A stretch of 64,000 nucleotides of DNA from Sphingobium abikonense NBRC 16140 (GCF_001598335.1 NZ_BCYT01000013.1:1-64000); one strand, 5' to 3'. Numbered from the stretch's first letter, positions 9,153 to 18,741 are shown. Notes: generated from the letters alone by a model not told the origin. Made by a program: numbers and translations.

Positions 9153-9401
9153 ATGGCGATGTCACAGGAGGCAGGCTACCTGCGCCACATGAATATCGGT
9201 TCATATTTCCGCCTCGAAGGCGTCCTCGTCGCAGGTGCGGTCAATCCCTATGTCCAAGCGCGCAATGGTGCGCTTTGGGAGGTCGGCCTTCTTAAAAATG
9301 TCGTTCATCTTCTTCAATCGAACGTGGTGGTCGAAGGCATCAGGACGGGCGCGGAAGCGATCGCGGTCAACTGGATTGAAGCGAACGGGCCGTTTCAATG
9401 A
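9153..9401 (+). CDS. Small hypothetical protein
   Basis: This 82-residue protein has no family I recognise. The central part (VQARNGALWEVGLLKNVVHL) suggests a helical soluble protein; no signal peptide or membrane segment is seen. It lies 55 bases after the dGTPase on the same strand and ends just before the convergent winged-helix gene. Coding status rests on residue composition and fit between neighbours. Confidence 0.45.
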   Translation: MAMSQEAGYLRHMNIGSYFRLEGVLVAGAVNPYVQARNGALWEVGLLKNVVHLLQSNVVVEGIRTGAEAIAVNWIEANGPFQ

Positions 9402-9410
9402 ACCCTTTCC

Positions 9411-9998
9411 TCACCCGCCATGTAGCGGTATCGCTCGGTGTCGCCGAAGCGTCCGCCTAACCTCGGCGGTGATCGTGTAGACCGCTTCTCGCTGCGCACC
9501 GCGATTGGGATGATCGACGCGGTAGCCCTGATAATGCCGCCGCAGCAGGCCGGCCTTCACCAGATCCGAAACCGCCCGGCTCACACTGGTTCGACCGGAA
9601 CGGATGATGCGCTCCTGAATCTGCGCCTCACATGCGCGCTCCAGCTCGGCTGGATCAGCGCCATCCTGCGCCATGCCTAGCACCTCTCCCCGCACGGCTT
9701 CCACCATGGCGATGCGCCGGCAATCGCGTTTCGCCAGCGGAGCCAAGGCCTGGCAGAGCCAATCGCGAACAGGCACCCTCCCCTCCTCGGTCCTCACATA
9801 AGGCCCGAGGCTTCCATTGGGTCCGGCTTCTCGTGCGATGAGTTCCAGTACCAGCAGCGCATAGCGCGGTCGGCGCGTGACGGCCGCAATACGATCGACC
9901 AGTTCCGGCTGCGTTGCGCTCGCTGGCGCGAGCGTCGGCCGTACAGGCTTCTTCGCAGACGGCAGAGGTTGCTCGAAACGGTCGGCCTGATAGAACAT
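9411..9998 (-). CDS. Winged-helix-like hypothetical protein (paralogue of the 1.3 kb gene)
   Basis: This is a 195-residue homologue of the gene at 1257-1811, with the same blocks: RPRYALLVLELIAREAG, GPYVRTEEGRVPVRDWLCQA, SGRTSVSRAVSDLVKAGLLR and YQGYRVDHPNRGAQREAVYT. The C-terminal third fits a winged helix. Upstream on the minus strand is an AAAGTGACAC motif (10068-10077) also seen, in variant form, before the other copy. Function is unknown; two divergent copies in one plasmid point to either duplication or successive acquisition. Confidence 0.7.
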   Translation of the reverse strand: MFYQADRFEQPLPSAKKPVRPTLAPASATQPELVDRIAAVTRRPRYALLVLELIAREAGPNGSLGPYVRTEEGRVPVRDWLCQALAPLAKRDCRRIAMVEAVRGEVLGMAQDGADPAELERACEAQIQERIIRSGRTSVSRAVSDLVKAGLLRRHYQGYRVDHPNRGAQREAVYTITAEVRRTLRRHRAIPLHGG

Positions 9999-10061
9999 AT
10001 CAGGAATCTAGCAGATGATGAGTCGCTGTGAATCCCCTTTTCTGCGCCGGTGCCAGATAAA

Positions 10062-10077
10062 ACCCATGTGTCACTTT
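10062..10077. repeat. Left arm of an inverted repeat bracketing the HU gene
   Basis: ACCCATGTGTCACTTT here is the exact reverse complement of 12756-12771. The two arms flank the HU gene and its intron; without the intron they would be about 460 bases apart. The arms contain the AAAGTGACAC motif noted before the winged-helix genes. It could be an operator pair or the edges of a mobile unit. Confidence 0.6.
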
Positions 10078-10172
10078 GCCCGGCTACGCCCCGTGTTCTG
10101 GGGCAATTCCCCTCTTCCGGTCGGCCATCTTCCAGCTTATGCCCTTGCGCATCATCAACGGGAGAATGCCCA

Positions 10173-12679
10173 ATGAACAACACCGATCTCGCCGAAGCCC
10201 TGGCTGCCGACCAGGGCCTCACCAAGGCCGATGCCCGCAAATATGTCGACGCCGTTTTCAGCTCGATCGCCAATGCGGCTGCCAAGGGGCAGGAGGTGTC
10301 GCTGAACGGCTTCGGCAAGTTCAAGGTGAGTGCGACGTGAAAGTCGTCTAAATAATTGTTTGCGCATGAATAATCTCATGGATCAAACCTGATGTTCCGT
10401 CATCAGTAGCCTACCGGCACATGCGGGACTGGTAACGGTCCGGTATGAAGCTGCTGGGACAATGTAGCCGGGCCTTCGGGCCGTGCCGATGCCGTGAGGT
10501 GGCGGTATCTTCTGCAAGCATCAGAGCGGATGGGGCGCTAGGCTGGGTGGTATGACTAATTGAAGTGAACTGCTGATAAACGTCGTGAAATTTGACAAGC
10601 CAAAGATGCTGATAGGCTTGAACCAAAAGGTGCGCGGTCGGATGTCTCTCTTTACTTTGGAGACACACGGACAAGATAGACCGCCGGCGAATAGGCAGGG
10701 TCTAACCCACCCCCGTTATTTAGATGAAACACGGTAAGCCCGTATCTCCGCCCGGCAGTGGGCAGGCCAACCGCAAGGAAAGCTGTCGGTGGTGCGGGTA
10801 AAGGATGTCGGAGAAAGCGAAGGCCGGGCTGTAATGGTCTGGACAGGGGTTGCGGCTTGCCAACATCACCCCGCCTGAAAAGGAGCAGACTTCCGACGGG
10901 TCTCTCATCGCGAGAAAATATGCAGAACCCTCAAAGGAGGACAGGCAAATGACGGTCATAGCGACTGGTGCGGCCTCCCGCGAAACGGCGGACTGGAGCC
11001 AGATTGACTGGTCCTCGGTGCGTCGAACCGTGCGACGGCTGCAAATGCGTATCGCGAAGGCAGTTCGGGAAGGTCGCTGGGGTAAGGTGCAAGCCTTACA
11101 GCGGCTGCTGACCCATTCGTTCAGCGGCAAGGCTCTTGCCGTAAAACGAGTTACCGAAAATCGAGGTAAGAGGACGCCCGGAGTCGACCGGATCATCTGG
11201 GACACGCCGGGCAAATGCGTCAGAGGAGTATTGTCGCTCAGACGGCGGGGCTATCGGCCACTACCGCTGAGGCGGGTGTATATCCCGAAGGCAAATAGCA
11301 AAAAGCTGCGTCCGCTTGGTATTCCGACGATGAAAGACAGGGCCATGCAGGCACTTCACCTGCTTGCGCTACTGCCTGTCGCGGAAACCACGGCAGACCC
11401 TAACTCATACGGCTTCCGTCCCTTTCGCGCCGCGCGTGATGCGGCTCGCCAGTGCTTCATTGCACTGCGGGGACGGGGGACGGCGGGATGGGTTCTGGAC
11501 GCTGACATTGCTGGCTGCTTCGACGAAATCAGCAAGGACTGGCTCACCGCCAACATCTCCATGGACAGGGCGGTGCTCCGGAAGTGGCTGGACTCCGGTT
11601 ATATGCAGGACGGCGAATGGCACGCAACTCGAGCGGGAACTCCGCAAGGCGGAATAATCTCGCCAACACTTGCCAACATGGCCTTGGACGGAATGGAAAC
11701 GATGTTAAAGGCTCATTACGGCCCCAAACATCGAAACATACGCACCAAGGTCAATATGATACGTTACGCCGATGACTTTGTCATTACTGGTGCATCGAGA
11801 GAAGTGCTGGAGGAGGCAAGGACTTTGGTAGAGGAATTTCTATCTGCACGGGGTCTATCCCTGTCTGAAGAAAAGACTCGCCTCGTGCGGGTCGAGGAAG
11901 GCTTCGACTTCCTCGGCTGGAACGTGCGCAGATATGATGGGCACACCCACATCAAACCCGCCAAGAAGAACGTGGCGGCGTTCATGCGCAAAATCCGAAC
12001 GATTATCAAATCCGCCGCCAGCATAAGGCAGGAGCATCTGATATGGCGACTCAACCCTGTCATACGGGGTTGGACCAATTATCATCACAACCAGGTGGCG
12101 AAGGAAACCTTCCGAAAGGTCGATCACCTCATCTGGAAGTGTCTCTGGCAGTGGGCCTGTCGTAGGCACCCGAACAAACCGCGTCGTTGGGTGAAGGGGC
12201 GTTACTTCATTCGGGAAGGCACGCGCGACTGGGTGTTCCGCGCAGGCGTGAAGGACGACGGAGGAAACGTCACGTTCACACGGTTGCTGAATGCAGCCGA
12301 CGTTCCCATCCGTCGCCATTGCAAAATCCGGGCTGCTGCCAATCCGTTTGATCCGGTCTGGGACGGTTACTTCGCCGCAAGGCGCAGCCGACCCACGGAT
12401 CTACCGGCAGACCTCGGATGACCCGCATCCGCCCCTTGATCGAGGGGACTGGTGGCTCTGGTCACACAGGGCTTCGTGGAGGCTTGAGCTGCATGCAGGG
12501 AAACTTGCACGTGCAGTTCTAAGGGGGGAGCGGTCCGGTAACGGGTCGCTCCTACCCGACAGGACAGCCCGGCCCGCGAAGGCCGCAATCCTTCGACCGG
12601 TGCGACGATCCAGATCGCTGCGTCGAAGAAGCTGACCTTCACGCCTGGCAAGGCGCTCAAGGACCAAGTGAACGGGTAA
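10173..12679 (+). CDS. hup: HU-family DNA-binding protein, split by a group II intron
   Basis: Exon 1 is 10173-10329 and exon 2 is 12561-12679. Joined, they give a 91-residue HU/IHF protein: [20 protein letters not shown] at the start, [20 protein letters not shown] across the junction (after FGKFKV), and [20 protein letters not shown], then [11 protein letters not shown]. The junction codon AAG is formed by one base from exon 1 and two from exon 2. HU bends and compacts DNA. The intron lies in the sense orientation, so normal HU requires splicing; unspliced mRNA would stop within a few codons after FGKFKVSAT. Confidence 0.9.
10949..12421 (+). CDS. ltrA: Group II intron-encoded reverse transcriptase/maturase
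   Basis: This 490-residue protein lies in the intron's domain IV. RT motifs are visible: [79 protein letters not shown] and the catalytic [12 protein letters not shown]. The maturase X domain follows ([20 protein letters not shown]). The tail ends with [15 protein letters not shown], and I see no cysteine-rich HNH endonuclease block. ATG 10949 is chosen because AAAGGAGG precedes it by about 10 bases; the open frame extends further upstream without a good start. It should bind the intron RNA, aid splicing and prime reverse transcription. Confidence 0.93.
   Translation: MTVIATGAASRETADWSQIDWSSVRRTVRRLQMRIAKAVREGRWGKVQALQRLLTHSFSGKALAVKRVTENRGKRTPGVDRIIWDTPGKCVRGVLSLRRRGYRPLPLRRVYIPKANSKKLRPLGIPTMKDRAMQALHLLALLPVAETTADPNSYGFRPFRAARDAARQCFIALRGRGTAGWVLDADIAGCFDEISKDWLTANISMDRAVLRKWLDSGYMQDGEWHATRAGTPQGGIISPTLANMALDGMETMLKAHYGPKHRNIRTKVNMIRYADDFVITGASREVLEEARTLVEEFLSARGLSLSEEKTRLVRVEEGFDFLGWNVRRYDGHTHIKPAKKNVAAFMRKIRTIIKSAASIRQEHLIWRLNPVIRGWTNYHHNQVAKETFRKVDHLIWKCLWQWACRRHPNKPRRWVKGRYFIREGTRDWVFRAGVKDDGGNVTFTRLLNAADVPIRRHCKIRAAANPFDPVWDGYFAARRSRPTDLPADLG
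12486..12560 (+). ncRNA. Group II intron domains V and VI
   Basis: Domain V (12486-12520) begins GAGCTGCA and ends TGCAGTTCT with a GAAA apical loop, the catalytic hairpin of group II introns. Domain VI (12521-12560) is a GC-rich stem with an unpaired A about 7 bases before the 3' splice site. Confidence 0.88.
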
Positions 12680-12684
12680 GCCGT

Positions 12685-12718
12685 GAAGGGCCGCCGAACG
12701 ACGGTTCAACGGCCCTTC
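12685..12718 (+). terminator. Probable terminator of the HU gene
   Basis: GAAGGGCCG pairs with CGGCCCTTC across a 16-base loop, starting 5 bases after the HU stop. Only a short pyrimidine run follows. Confidence 0.55.
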
Positions 12719-12755
12719 CCATCACAAAATTGCATGTCACTTTTTCAACGCAGGT

Positions 12756-12771
12756 AAAGTGACACATGGGT
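12756..12771. repeat. Right arm of the inverted repeat bracketing the HU gene
   Basis: AAAGTGACACATGGGT is the exact reverse complement of 10062-10077. A further TGTCACTTTTT at 12735-12745 forms a small local palindrome with it. Confidence 0.6.
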
Positions 12772-12800
12772 CACTCAAGGCCAGACGTCGATCGCACTGA

Positions 12801-13383
12801 TCAGAAGAAGTGCCACTCCAGCATCATGGCATCGACCAGAGCCCAGTCGATCTCCCCAAGCTCGAATTTCGTTCGATCAAAAATCCCGCCCGGATCGCCC
12901 GGCACGGAAATGTGACCCGGGGCATTAAGGTAGCGATTGACGAACTCCAGCTCGGTTTTCACCACTGCCTTGCGCCCTTCCAGGCACATATCCACCACGT
13001 AGCGTAACGCCGGCTCTTCGGCTCTGTCGATGACGCTCCTCAATTCCGGTGCATCGAGCTCGTCAGCGATGACGCGCGCATATTGGTTCGCGCCATGCTC
13101 AAGAATGAGGATGCGCTCGAGCGTCTCCTCCATGGTTTCGGGCCGATCATGCTCTGCGCCGATGAGCTGGGCGACTTCCGACCTGTTCTTTCGCGCATAC
13201 CCGGCGGCAGTTGATCATCGAGCGCCGGCACCTTGTCTTCCACGAGCGCCACCGTACCCAAAGGCTGCGCGCATTGCGGGAGGCTGGATGTCTCATCGAC
13301 GTGCCACCCTTGCCCAGCTTTTGCGCAGCGAGCGGGGAGGTCGCGAGGGAAAGGACAGCGAGCGCGGGAAATGCATATTTCAT
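12801..13383 (-). pseudogene. Secreted hypothetical protein, broken by two frameshifts
   Basis: Three minus-strand frames read as one protein. The first (start 13383) has a clear Sec signal peptide, MKYAFPALAVLSLATSPLAA. A second frame then carries LPQCAQPLGTVALVEDKVPA and LDDQLPPGM. The third continues with RKNRSEVAQLIGAEHDRPET, then MEETLERILILEHGANQYAR, to the stop at 12801. Frames change near 13290 and 13190. If not a sequence error the gene is inactive, though the last part has its own ATG at 13133 (110 residues). It follows the relaxase gene on the same strand, and the exported N-terminus would suit an envelope protein, but I cannot name the family. Confidence 0.6.
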
Positions 13384-13410
13384 GACGATGCTCCTTCGTG
13401 AGAATCAAGG

Positions 13411-16400
13411 TCACAAATCTAGGCCCAGGCCGCGCTCGGGCAGCGGCGGCAGGAGGTCGGCGCGATCCTGGCCTTGTGCTGGCGGACCATGCCCGTCTCT
13501 GGGGTCGACTGGCTTGCCGCAATTGTCCGGCAGCGGCGGAAGATCGGCGGGGAAGTCCGCGGGATGGGAACCAGCGCCCGTGGTCACCCCTTCAACCGGA
13601 CCAGGGTCGAACTTGGCAGGGCCTCGCGCCTGGGGTCCGTCAATTGCAAGCCGCCCCAGGGTCTCCAGCGCGGAGGTCTTGTTTCCCGGATTATGGTCGA
13701 GCTGGCGCGCCAGCTTTTCCTTGTCGTCGACGATCATGGTCAGTTCGTCACGCACGCGCGTGACCCCCACATTGAACAGGCGCTGGTTCGAGAGGTTGCG
13801 CTCATGGCTCGCCATGACCGTGATCGCCTTGTCGGTCGTGATCCCCTGGGCCATGTGCATGTTGAGGCTATAGGCAAGGTCAAGGCGCGAGAGCATCGGA
13901 TCGCCCACCGCCAGGGTCAGCTGTTTGTCCTGCCCGAGATTGACGGTAACGCCGGTGGCGTCGACGCGGACAACGCGCGCGATGGCGGCGTTCCACAGTT
14001 CTCGCGGCTTGTCCTTCGCCGTCCAGCGGATCGTGTCGCCTTCTCGGAGATGCAGGCCCTTCTTTTCGGAAAGTTGCAACCGGTCGCGCTGCTCGGTGGG
14101 GGACAGCCGGGCGGGATCGAACCGGATCTTGCGGCGGCCATCGGTGAGATCGACCCGGCCATTGGCATGAACCTTGAGGACATCATAGCGTCCGGCCTTG
14201 AGCCCGACATCGTTCGCGCCGCCCCGCCCAACCTCCAGCACCTGTCCGGCACGGTAATTGGCGGCATAGCGCAATTCTTCGCGAGTCATGTTGACGCGCT
14301 CGAAGATGGTAAGGTGGATGCCCTCGCCCTTGAGGGTGCCCTCTGCGGAAAGGCCCGCCTGGATGCACTCATTGATCGCCTGCCGGGTTTCGCGTCCCGA
14401 GGCGAACACTGCCGTCGCGGCGCGCTCCTGTGGCGACAAAGACAGCCAGCGATCGGCGGCTTCGTCCGCTGGGGCAGCGCTCTCAACCACCTTGTCGCCC
14501 AGCACTTTCATGGCCTGGCTGGCCTTGCCGAGATTGGCCAGCGCCGCGACGGCGCGCAGTTCGTCGGTGCGCTGGCGGATATTCTGGTCCATGCGCGCCA
14601 TCGTGCCGCCGCCTGCCTGGATCATGGCGAAGGCCTTGCCGGCATCGATCGAAGAGAGTTGCTGGCGATCACCGACCAGAACCAACTGCTCGATCCCCAG
14701 CGCCGCGACAATCTGGTGTAGGCTCAGCATGTCGCGGGACGACACCATCGAGGTCTCGTCCACCACCAGCATGGCGCCCTCCATACGCTCGCGGGCCACC
14801 TCATAGGCAGGACCCTCGCGCCGCGCCACGAAGCGTTCATGGGCGAGAACAAAGGAGGCGATCGTCTGTGCCTCGATGCCTGCGCCTTCCTTCATGTCGG
14901 CGACCATCTTGTTCTGAACGGCGAGGCCGAGAATCTTGCGCCCCTCCCCTTCCGCAACCCGTGCGACCGCCGAGAGCATCGTTGATTTGCCGGCGCCCGC
15001 GACGCCCTGGATCGAGATCGTCCGATCGGAGGAACTGACGATCAGCGTGGCGGAGCCCAGCTGACCAGGGTTGAGCGGATGACTGCTTGCCTGCTGCAGG
15101 CGCTGCGGCGCCTCGGCAGGATCGAGCATGGGCGCTGCCTGCCCCTTGCTCGCCTCCACCAGGGCCAGGATATTCTCTTCGGTCGCGAGCGCCTCCCTCG
15201 TGGTTAACATAGGGGCGGCGCGCTCCACCCCGCGGAGCAACAGTCCCTTGTCGACGAGCTGCCCGATCCGCCGTTCGACATGCTCGATGGTCACGCCCTT
15301 CAACCCGAGGTCGAGCGCGGTCTTGGCAAGCTTATGCTGTTCGAACGCGGCTTCCCGCTCGCCATGGATCCGCACCGCCGAGGCGACCGCCAGCTGCGCG
15401 CGGCCCGCCGCGGGGCTTTGCACGATGCGGGCGATCCGGCGATCGACCAGCGGATCATCATGGGACAACACGGCGCCCACCGCATGCCATGCTCCGGCAA
15501 CCGCGTCGCGGATGGCGCGATAGCCGGTTTCCAGACGCCCGGCTGCTTCGTGGCCCGCGCTCCGCAGGATCGCTGCCTCCCGCAATTCCTGCCCGGTAAA
15601 GCCAAGGCCTTCACCCTTGTCCTTCCAGCCCTGAAGCAGGGCCGCGCGATCCTCGACGTTGAGCTTGGGATCACGGGTGCGCGTGGTAATTTCGCGCAGC
15701 GCCTCGGGAGATTTAAGGCCCAGTTCCGTCGCCTTCTCCAATATGTCCTGCCGCCGCTGGCTGTACGCGTCGATCACCGGTTGCGGGACACCGGTAATCT
15801 CGAAGGTGCCGTGCTTTCCCTTCAGGTCGACGCCATAGCCGAGCTTCTCGATCTCGCCGCGCAGATAGGCATGATAGATGGCGCCGATCACGCTGTTGTT
15901 GCTCCAGATCCTGTCGGCATGGAGCGCCTGCCATTTGCCATCCAGCATCTTGGTGAGGTTCGCGATGACGGCGTGGATATGCCCCTGCGGATCAAGCGCC
16001 CGGCTGGTATCATGCTCGAACAGGGCATAGACGAGATTGCCGGTCGGGATCGGAACCTTGCGCCCCTCCTGGTCCTTGCGGCCTTCCGCCAAATTCTTCT
16101 CGACCCAGGCCATGGTCGCCTTCACCGCGGACATATTGGCGGCGAGAATGCGGCGGTCGCCCGCGACATAGGCCATGACCGAGGCGGACTTGGGCATGGA
16201 GAAGGTGAGGTCATAGCCGGCGCGTCGGTTCTCGACCTGCCCGACCTGTTCGCCCGAGGGCAATTCTCCCTTGAGGATTGCCTCGAACGCATCCTTGCCA
16301 ACCTCGCCCGCCAGGCCCAGGTCGCGGGCGCCCTCCCCTTCCCAGAGGCTGAGTTCCGACGAGCCCTCGACGGTGTAATAATTGTCCTGCGCGAAATAGT

Positions 16401-16443
16401 TGGCGGCGCCCGATGCGGAGCGGACAGAGGCGATCGACAGCAT
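13411..16443 (-). CDS. traA: MobF-family conjugative relaxase/helicase (TraA/TrwC type)
   Basis: This 1010-residue protein nicks oriT and unwinds the transferred strand. The relaxase domain starts MLSIASVRSASGAANYFAQD, with candidate catalytic tyrosines Y16, Y22 and Y23. The metal-binding histidines are H144, H155 and H157 (FEHDTSRALDPQGHIHAVIA). The helicase has Walker A at about residues 480-488 (GVAGAGKST), MLVVDETSMVSSRDM and LVLVGDRQQLSSID, and late motif LAYSLNMHMAQGITTDKAIT. It lies 3 bases downstream of traD on the same strand. Length and domain order fit TrwC/TraI relatives; no defects are seen. Confidence 0.95.
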   Translation of the reverse strand: MLSIASVRSASGAANYFAQDNYYTVEGSSELSLWEGEGARDLGLAGEVGKDAFEAILKGELPSGEQVGQVENRRAGYDLTFSMPKSASVMAYVAGDRRILAANMSAVKATMAWVEKNLAEGRKDQEGRKVPIPTGNLVYALFEHDTSRALDPQGHIHAVIANLTKMLDGKWQALHADRIWSNNSVIGAIYHAYLRGEIEKLGYGVDLKGKHGTFEITGVPQPVIDAYSQRRQDILEKATELGLKSPEALREITTRTRDPKLNVEDRAALLQGWKDKGEGLGFTGQELREAAILRSAGHEAAGRLETGYRAIRDAVAGAWHAVGAVLSHDDPLVDRRIARIVQSPAAGRAQLAVASAVRIHGEREAAFEQHKLAKTALDLGLKGVTIEHVERRIGQLVDKGLLLRGVERAAPMLTTREALATEENILALVEASKGQAAPMLDPAEAPQRLQQASSHPLNPGQLGSATLIVSSSDRTISIQGVAGAGKSTMLSAVARVAEGEGRKILGLAVQNKMVADMKEGAGIEAQTIASFVLAHERFVARREGPAYEVARERMEGAMLVVDETSMVSSRDMLSLHQIVAALGIEQLVLVGDRQQLSSIDAGKAFAMIQAGGGTMARMDQNIRQRTDELRAVAALANLGKASQAMKVLGDKVVESAAPADEAADRWLSLSPQERAATAVFASGRETRQAINECIQAGLSAEGTLKGEGIHLTIFERVNMTREELRYAANYRAGQVLEVGRGGANDVGLKAGRYDVLKVHANGRVDLTDGRRKIRFDPARLSPTEQRDRLQLSEKKGLHLREGDTIRWTAKDKPRELWNAAIARVVRVDATGVTVNLGQDKQLTLAVGDPMLSRLDLAYSLNMHMAQGITTDKAITVMASHERNLSNQRLFNVGVTRVRDELTMIVDDKEKLARQLDHNPGNKTSALETLGRLAIDGPQARGPAKFDPGPVEGVTTGAGSHPADFPADLPPLPDNCGKPVDPRDGHGPPAQGQDRADLLPPLPERGLGLDL

Positions 16444-16446
16444 GGA

Positions 16447-18741
16447 TCATATCCCCCAATCCGCGCTGTCGCCAAGATCCTTGCCGCCCGAAAAATCCTG
16501 CCGCATCTCAATGAGCGACTGATCCTCCGCCGGCGCGCGCGGGGATGGCTGACTGCTCCCCTGCCCTGCCCGTCCGACGGGCTGACCCGTTGCCGGATCG
16601 GCGCGGTCTGCGAGCGCCCGGTCCGCCGCATGACGAGGGGCCACTCTGCTAGGTTCGGGCTGGTCGCGATCGGCAGCCCGCCGGGCTGCTTCATGCTCTT
16701 CATTTCTCTCTCCGAACAGGATGCGGGCGGCCATCTCCTTGGCAAGATTGACTTCGGGATCGGGCACCTCCTCGACAATCTGCGCCGCGCCATCCCGGCC
16801 GCCTGCCTCACCCCCCTCTTCCGCGAACAGGGCGTCGGTTCGCTTCGAGCGAACCGGGTTCACATGGGCACAGCGGACGAACCCTTGCGCCACCTGCGGA
16901 TAGTCCTTCCACTGGAGGAGAATCCGGGCCGCGGGAAATCCGTCGGGGAATTTCACAAAGCCGTGCATGGACGGCAGGTTGGTGATGTCGTCGGCGATGA
17001 CGAGCGGCTCGACCTGCTTGCGCGGTGTCAGGGTGGAGGCATCGCGCGTCTGGTTGTAGCCGTAGCTATAGGCCTCATCCATCTGCCGTACTTCTCGATT
17101 GCCGATATAGCGCGCGCACTGCTCGGCCGTGTCGAGATCCGCCGTGGCGAGGATCAACTTGGTGCGCGCCAGAGATGCCAGATTACGGGCGCCCTGCTCG
17201 CCATACACTTCGACCAATTTCTCGAAACTGTGGATGCCGAGGATCATTGCTCCGCCAAAGGCGCGGGCGGTCTGAAGCCCGTTTTCGATCGCGGGCAACC
17301 GGTGCAGCGCGCCCAGCTCATCGAACATGAACCAAGTGCGTAAATTGCGCGTGCGTGGCATGGTCATGAGCGTGTTGATGGCAAGGTCCATCCACAGCGT
17401 CAGCAGCGCCTTGTTCATCGGCAGATCGACATAGTTGGAGGTGATGAACAGGATCGAGCCCGGACGCTTTTCCTGGGTCATCCATTGCCGGATCGAGAAG
17501 GCTTCCCCCTCTTCCGGCAAGAAGCGCAACACCTGCGCATTGGTGTTGAAAACCGCGCGGATGGACTCCGCCATGCGAGCCGCCTCCGGCGCGGTGAGAG
17601 GATCGGCGATGGTGTTGGTGAGGAAGCGATGGACGCGTTTCAGATCAGCGGTCATCAGATTTTCGGCCAGGGCCAGATTGGTGGCCTGGCCGCGCTCGAT
17701 GAGGCGCACGCACATCTCAATGAAGAGGGTCCGTGCCGCCAGTGCCCAGAAGGGTTCGGAGGAGCCGCCGTCGGACGGGATCAGCGCGGCGGCGGCGGCG
17801 GTAAATTCGCTATGGGTGGCGCAGTCGTTGAAGATCGACCAGGCCGGGCATCGCGCATCCATGGGGTTGAGGATCGTGTCCCGCTCAGGTTCATAGAAGG
17901 CCTCGACATAGGCGCCGGTCAGGTCGAAAATCACTGCGCTGTCGGCGCGCGCCCGCATCTGCGAGACGAGGCTGCGCAGCTCCGTGGTCTTGCCCGATCC
18001 AGTGGTGCCGATCAGCATGGTGTGCGACTGTTCCATCCGGTGCGGATAGGGAACACCGGCGAGACTATAGGGGTGGTGGATGCCCCTGCCCTTCCGCTCG
18101 GCAAAGGGAAGTCGCAATACTTGGCCCGGCGACAGACCCCGGCACAGCGCTGCGACGTCCTCCTCATATTTCGTCAGATTATGCTGATTGATCTCGCCAC
18201 GCAGCAGGTCGACATCGACCAGCATGGCACCGCGTTCATGCCGCTCCTGAAGGATCGATTTCCCGCGTCGGCGCGACAGGTCGACGAACCAGATCGAGAG
18301 CGGCGCGACGATAAACAGCGAGATGAAAAAGGAGCCGAGCAGACCCCGCATGGCGATCGCCCAAGCGGTCTTCACCGCCGGTATGGCCGGCACCATCGGC
18401 ATGATCGTGCGTAGCATCTCGCCATTGGGCAGGGTGACATTGACCCGCTTCGTGGGATCGAGACCAACCCAGTTCCAGAGCGCTGAATAAAGCTTCATGC
18501 AGATGAGCTGGAAGCCATGCTCATCGAGCCGGATCGACATGATGGCGAACCAGGCCGCGACGAACACGAAGAACCAGATGATGAAGGGCAGTCTGACCCC
18601 GGAAAACCACATCAGCATCTCGTGGGTGAGAAGCTGGCTGCCGCGAGTGAAATTGCCTGAATTGCGCTGCACCCGGCCGCGTGCCGAATGATGGGTGAGC
18701 GGGATGTTCTGGCCGTTCGACCTTATGTCCTTATGCGCCAT
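16447..18741 (-). CDS. traD: Type IV coupling protein TraD
   Basis: This 764-residue ATPase should link the relaxosome to the mating channel. Hydrophobic segments near the N-terminus (LPFIIWFFVFVAAWFAIMSI and GLLGSFFISLFIVAPLSIWF) anchor it in the inner membrane. Walker A is TMLIGTTGSGKTTELRSLVS, followed by SAVIFDLTGAYVEAFYEPER and the Walker B/motor segment TWFMFDELGALHRLPAIENG. The tail is charged and Pro/Ala-rich, as in TraD proteins that bind the relaxosome. Its start overlaps the end of the upstream RHH gene by 11 bases. Confidence 0.94.
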   Translation of the reverse strand: MAHKDIRSNGQNIPLTHHSARGRVQRNSGNFTRGSQLLTHEMLMWFSGVRLPFIIWFFVFVAAWFAIMSIRLDEHGFQLICMKLYSALWNWVGLDPTKRVNVTLPNGEMLRTIMPMVPAIPAVKTAWAIAMRGLLGSFFISLFIVAPLSIWFVDLSRRRGKSILQERHERGAMLVDVDLLRGEINQHNLTKYEEDVAALCRGLSPGQVLRLPFAERKGRGIHHPYSLAGVPYPHRMEQSHTMLIGTTGSGKTTELRSLVSQMRARADSAVIFDLTGAYVEAFYEPERDTILNPMDARCPAWSIFNDCATHSEFTAAAAALIPSDGGSSEPFWALAARTLFIEMCVRLIERGQATNLALAENLMTADLKRVHRFLTNTIADPLTAPEAARMAESIRAVFNTNAQVLRFLPEEGEAFSIRQWMTQEKRPGSILFITSNYVDLPMNKALLTLWMDLAINTLMTMPRTRNLRTWFMFDELGALHRLPAIENGLQTARAFGGAMILGIHSFEKLVEVYGEQGARNLASLARTKLILATADLDTAEQCARYIGNREVRQMDEAYSYGYNQTRDASTLTPRKQVEPLVIADDITNLPSMHGFVKFPDGFPAARILLQWKDYPQVAQGFVRCAHVNPVRSKRTDALFAEEGGEAGGRDGAAQIVEEVPDPEVNLAKEMAARILFGERNEEHEAARRAADRDQPEPSRVAPRHAADRALADRADPATGQPVGRAGQGSSQPSPRAPAEDQSLIEMRQDFSGGKDLGDSADWGI

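Larger units (their letters stand above)
10330..12560 (+). mobile_element. Group II intron with its own reverse transcriptase
   Basis: The 5' end GTGCGAC matches the GUGYG consensus. Domain V is a 35-base hairpin with a GAAA loop (12486-12520), and the 3' end CTACCCGAC carries the expected bulged branch-point A near 12554. Removing exactly 10330-12560 restores an uninterrupted HU gene, which fixes both ends. The encoded maturase is intact. Together these indicate a complete retroelement, probably capable of splicing. Confidence 0.93.

Noticed and set aside
15280..17343. 687-codon plus-strand open frame
   Set aside because: It is antisense to traA and traD, which have full sets of motifs; the frame is a high-G+C shadow with no recognisable domain.
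17485..18414. 309-codon plus-strand open frame
   Set aside because: Antisense to traD.
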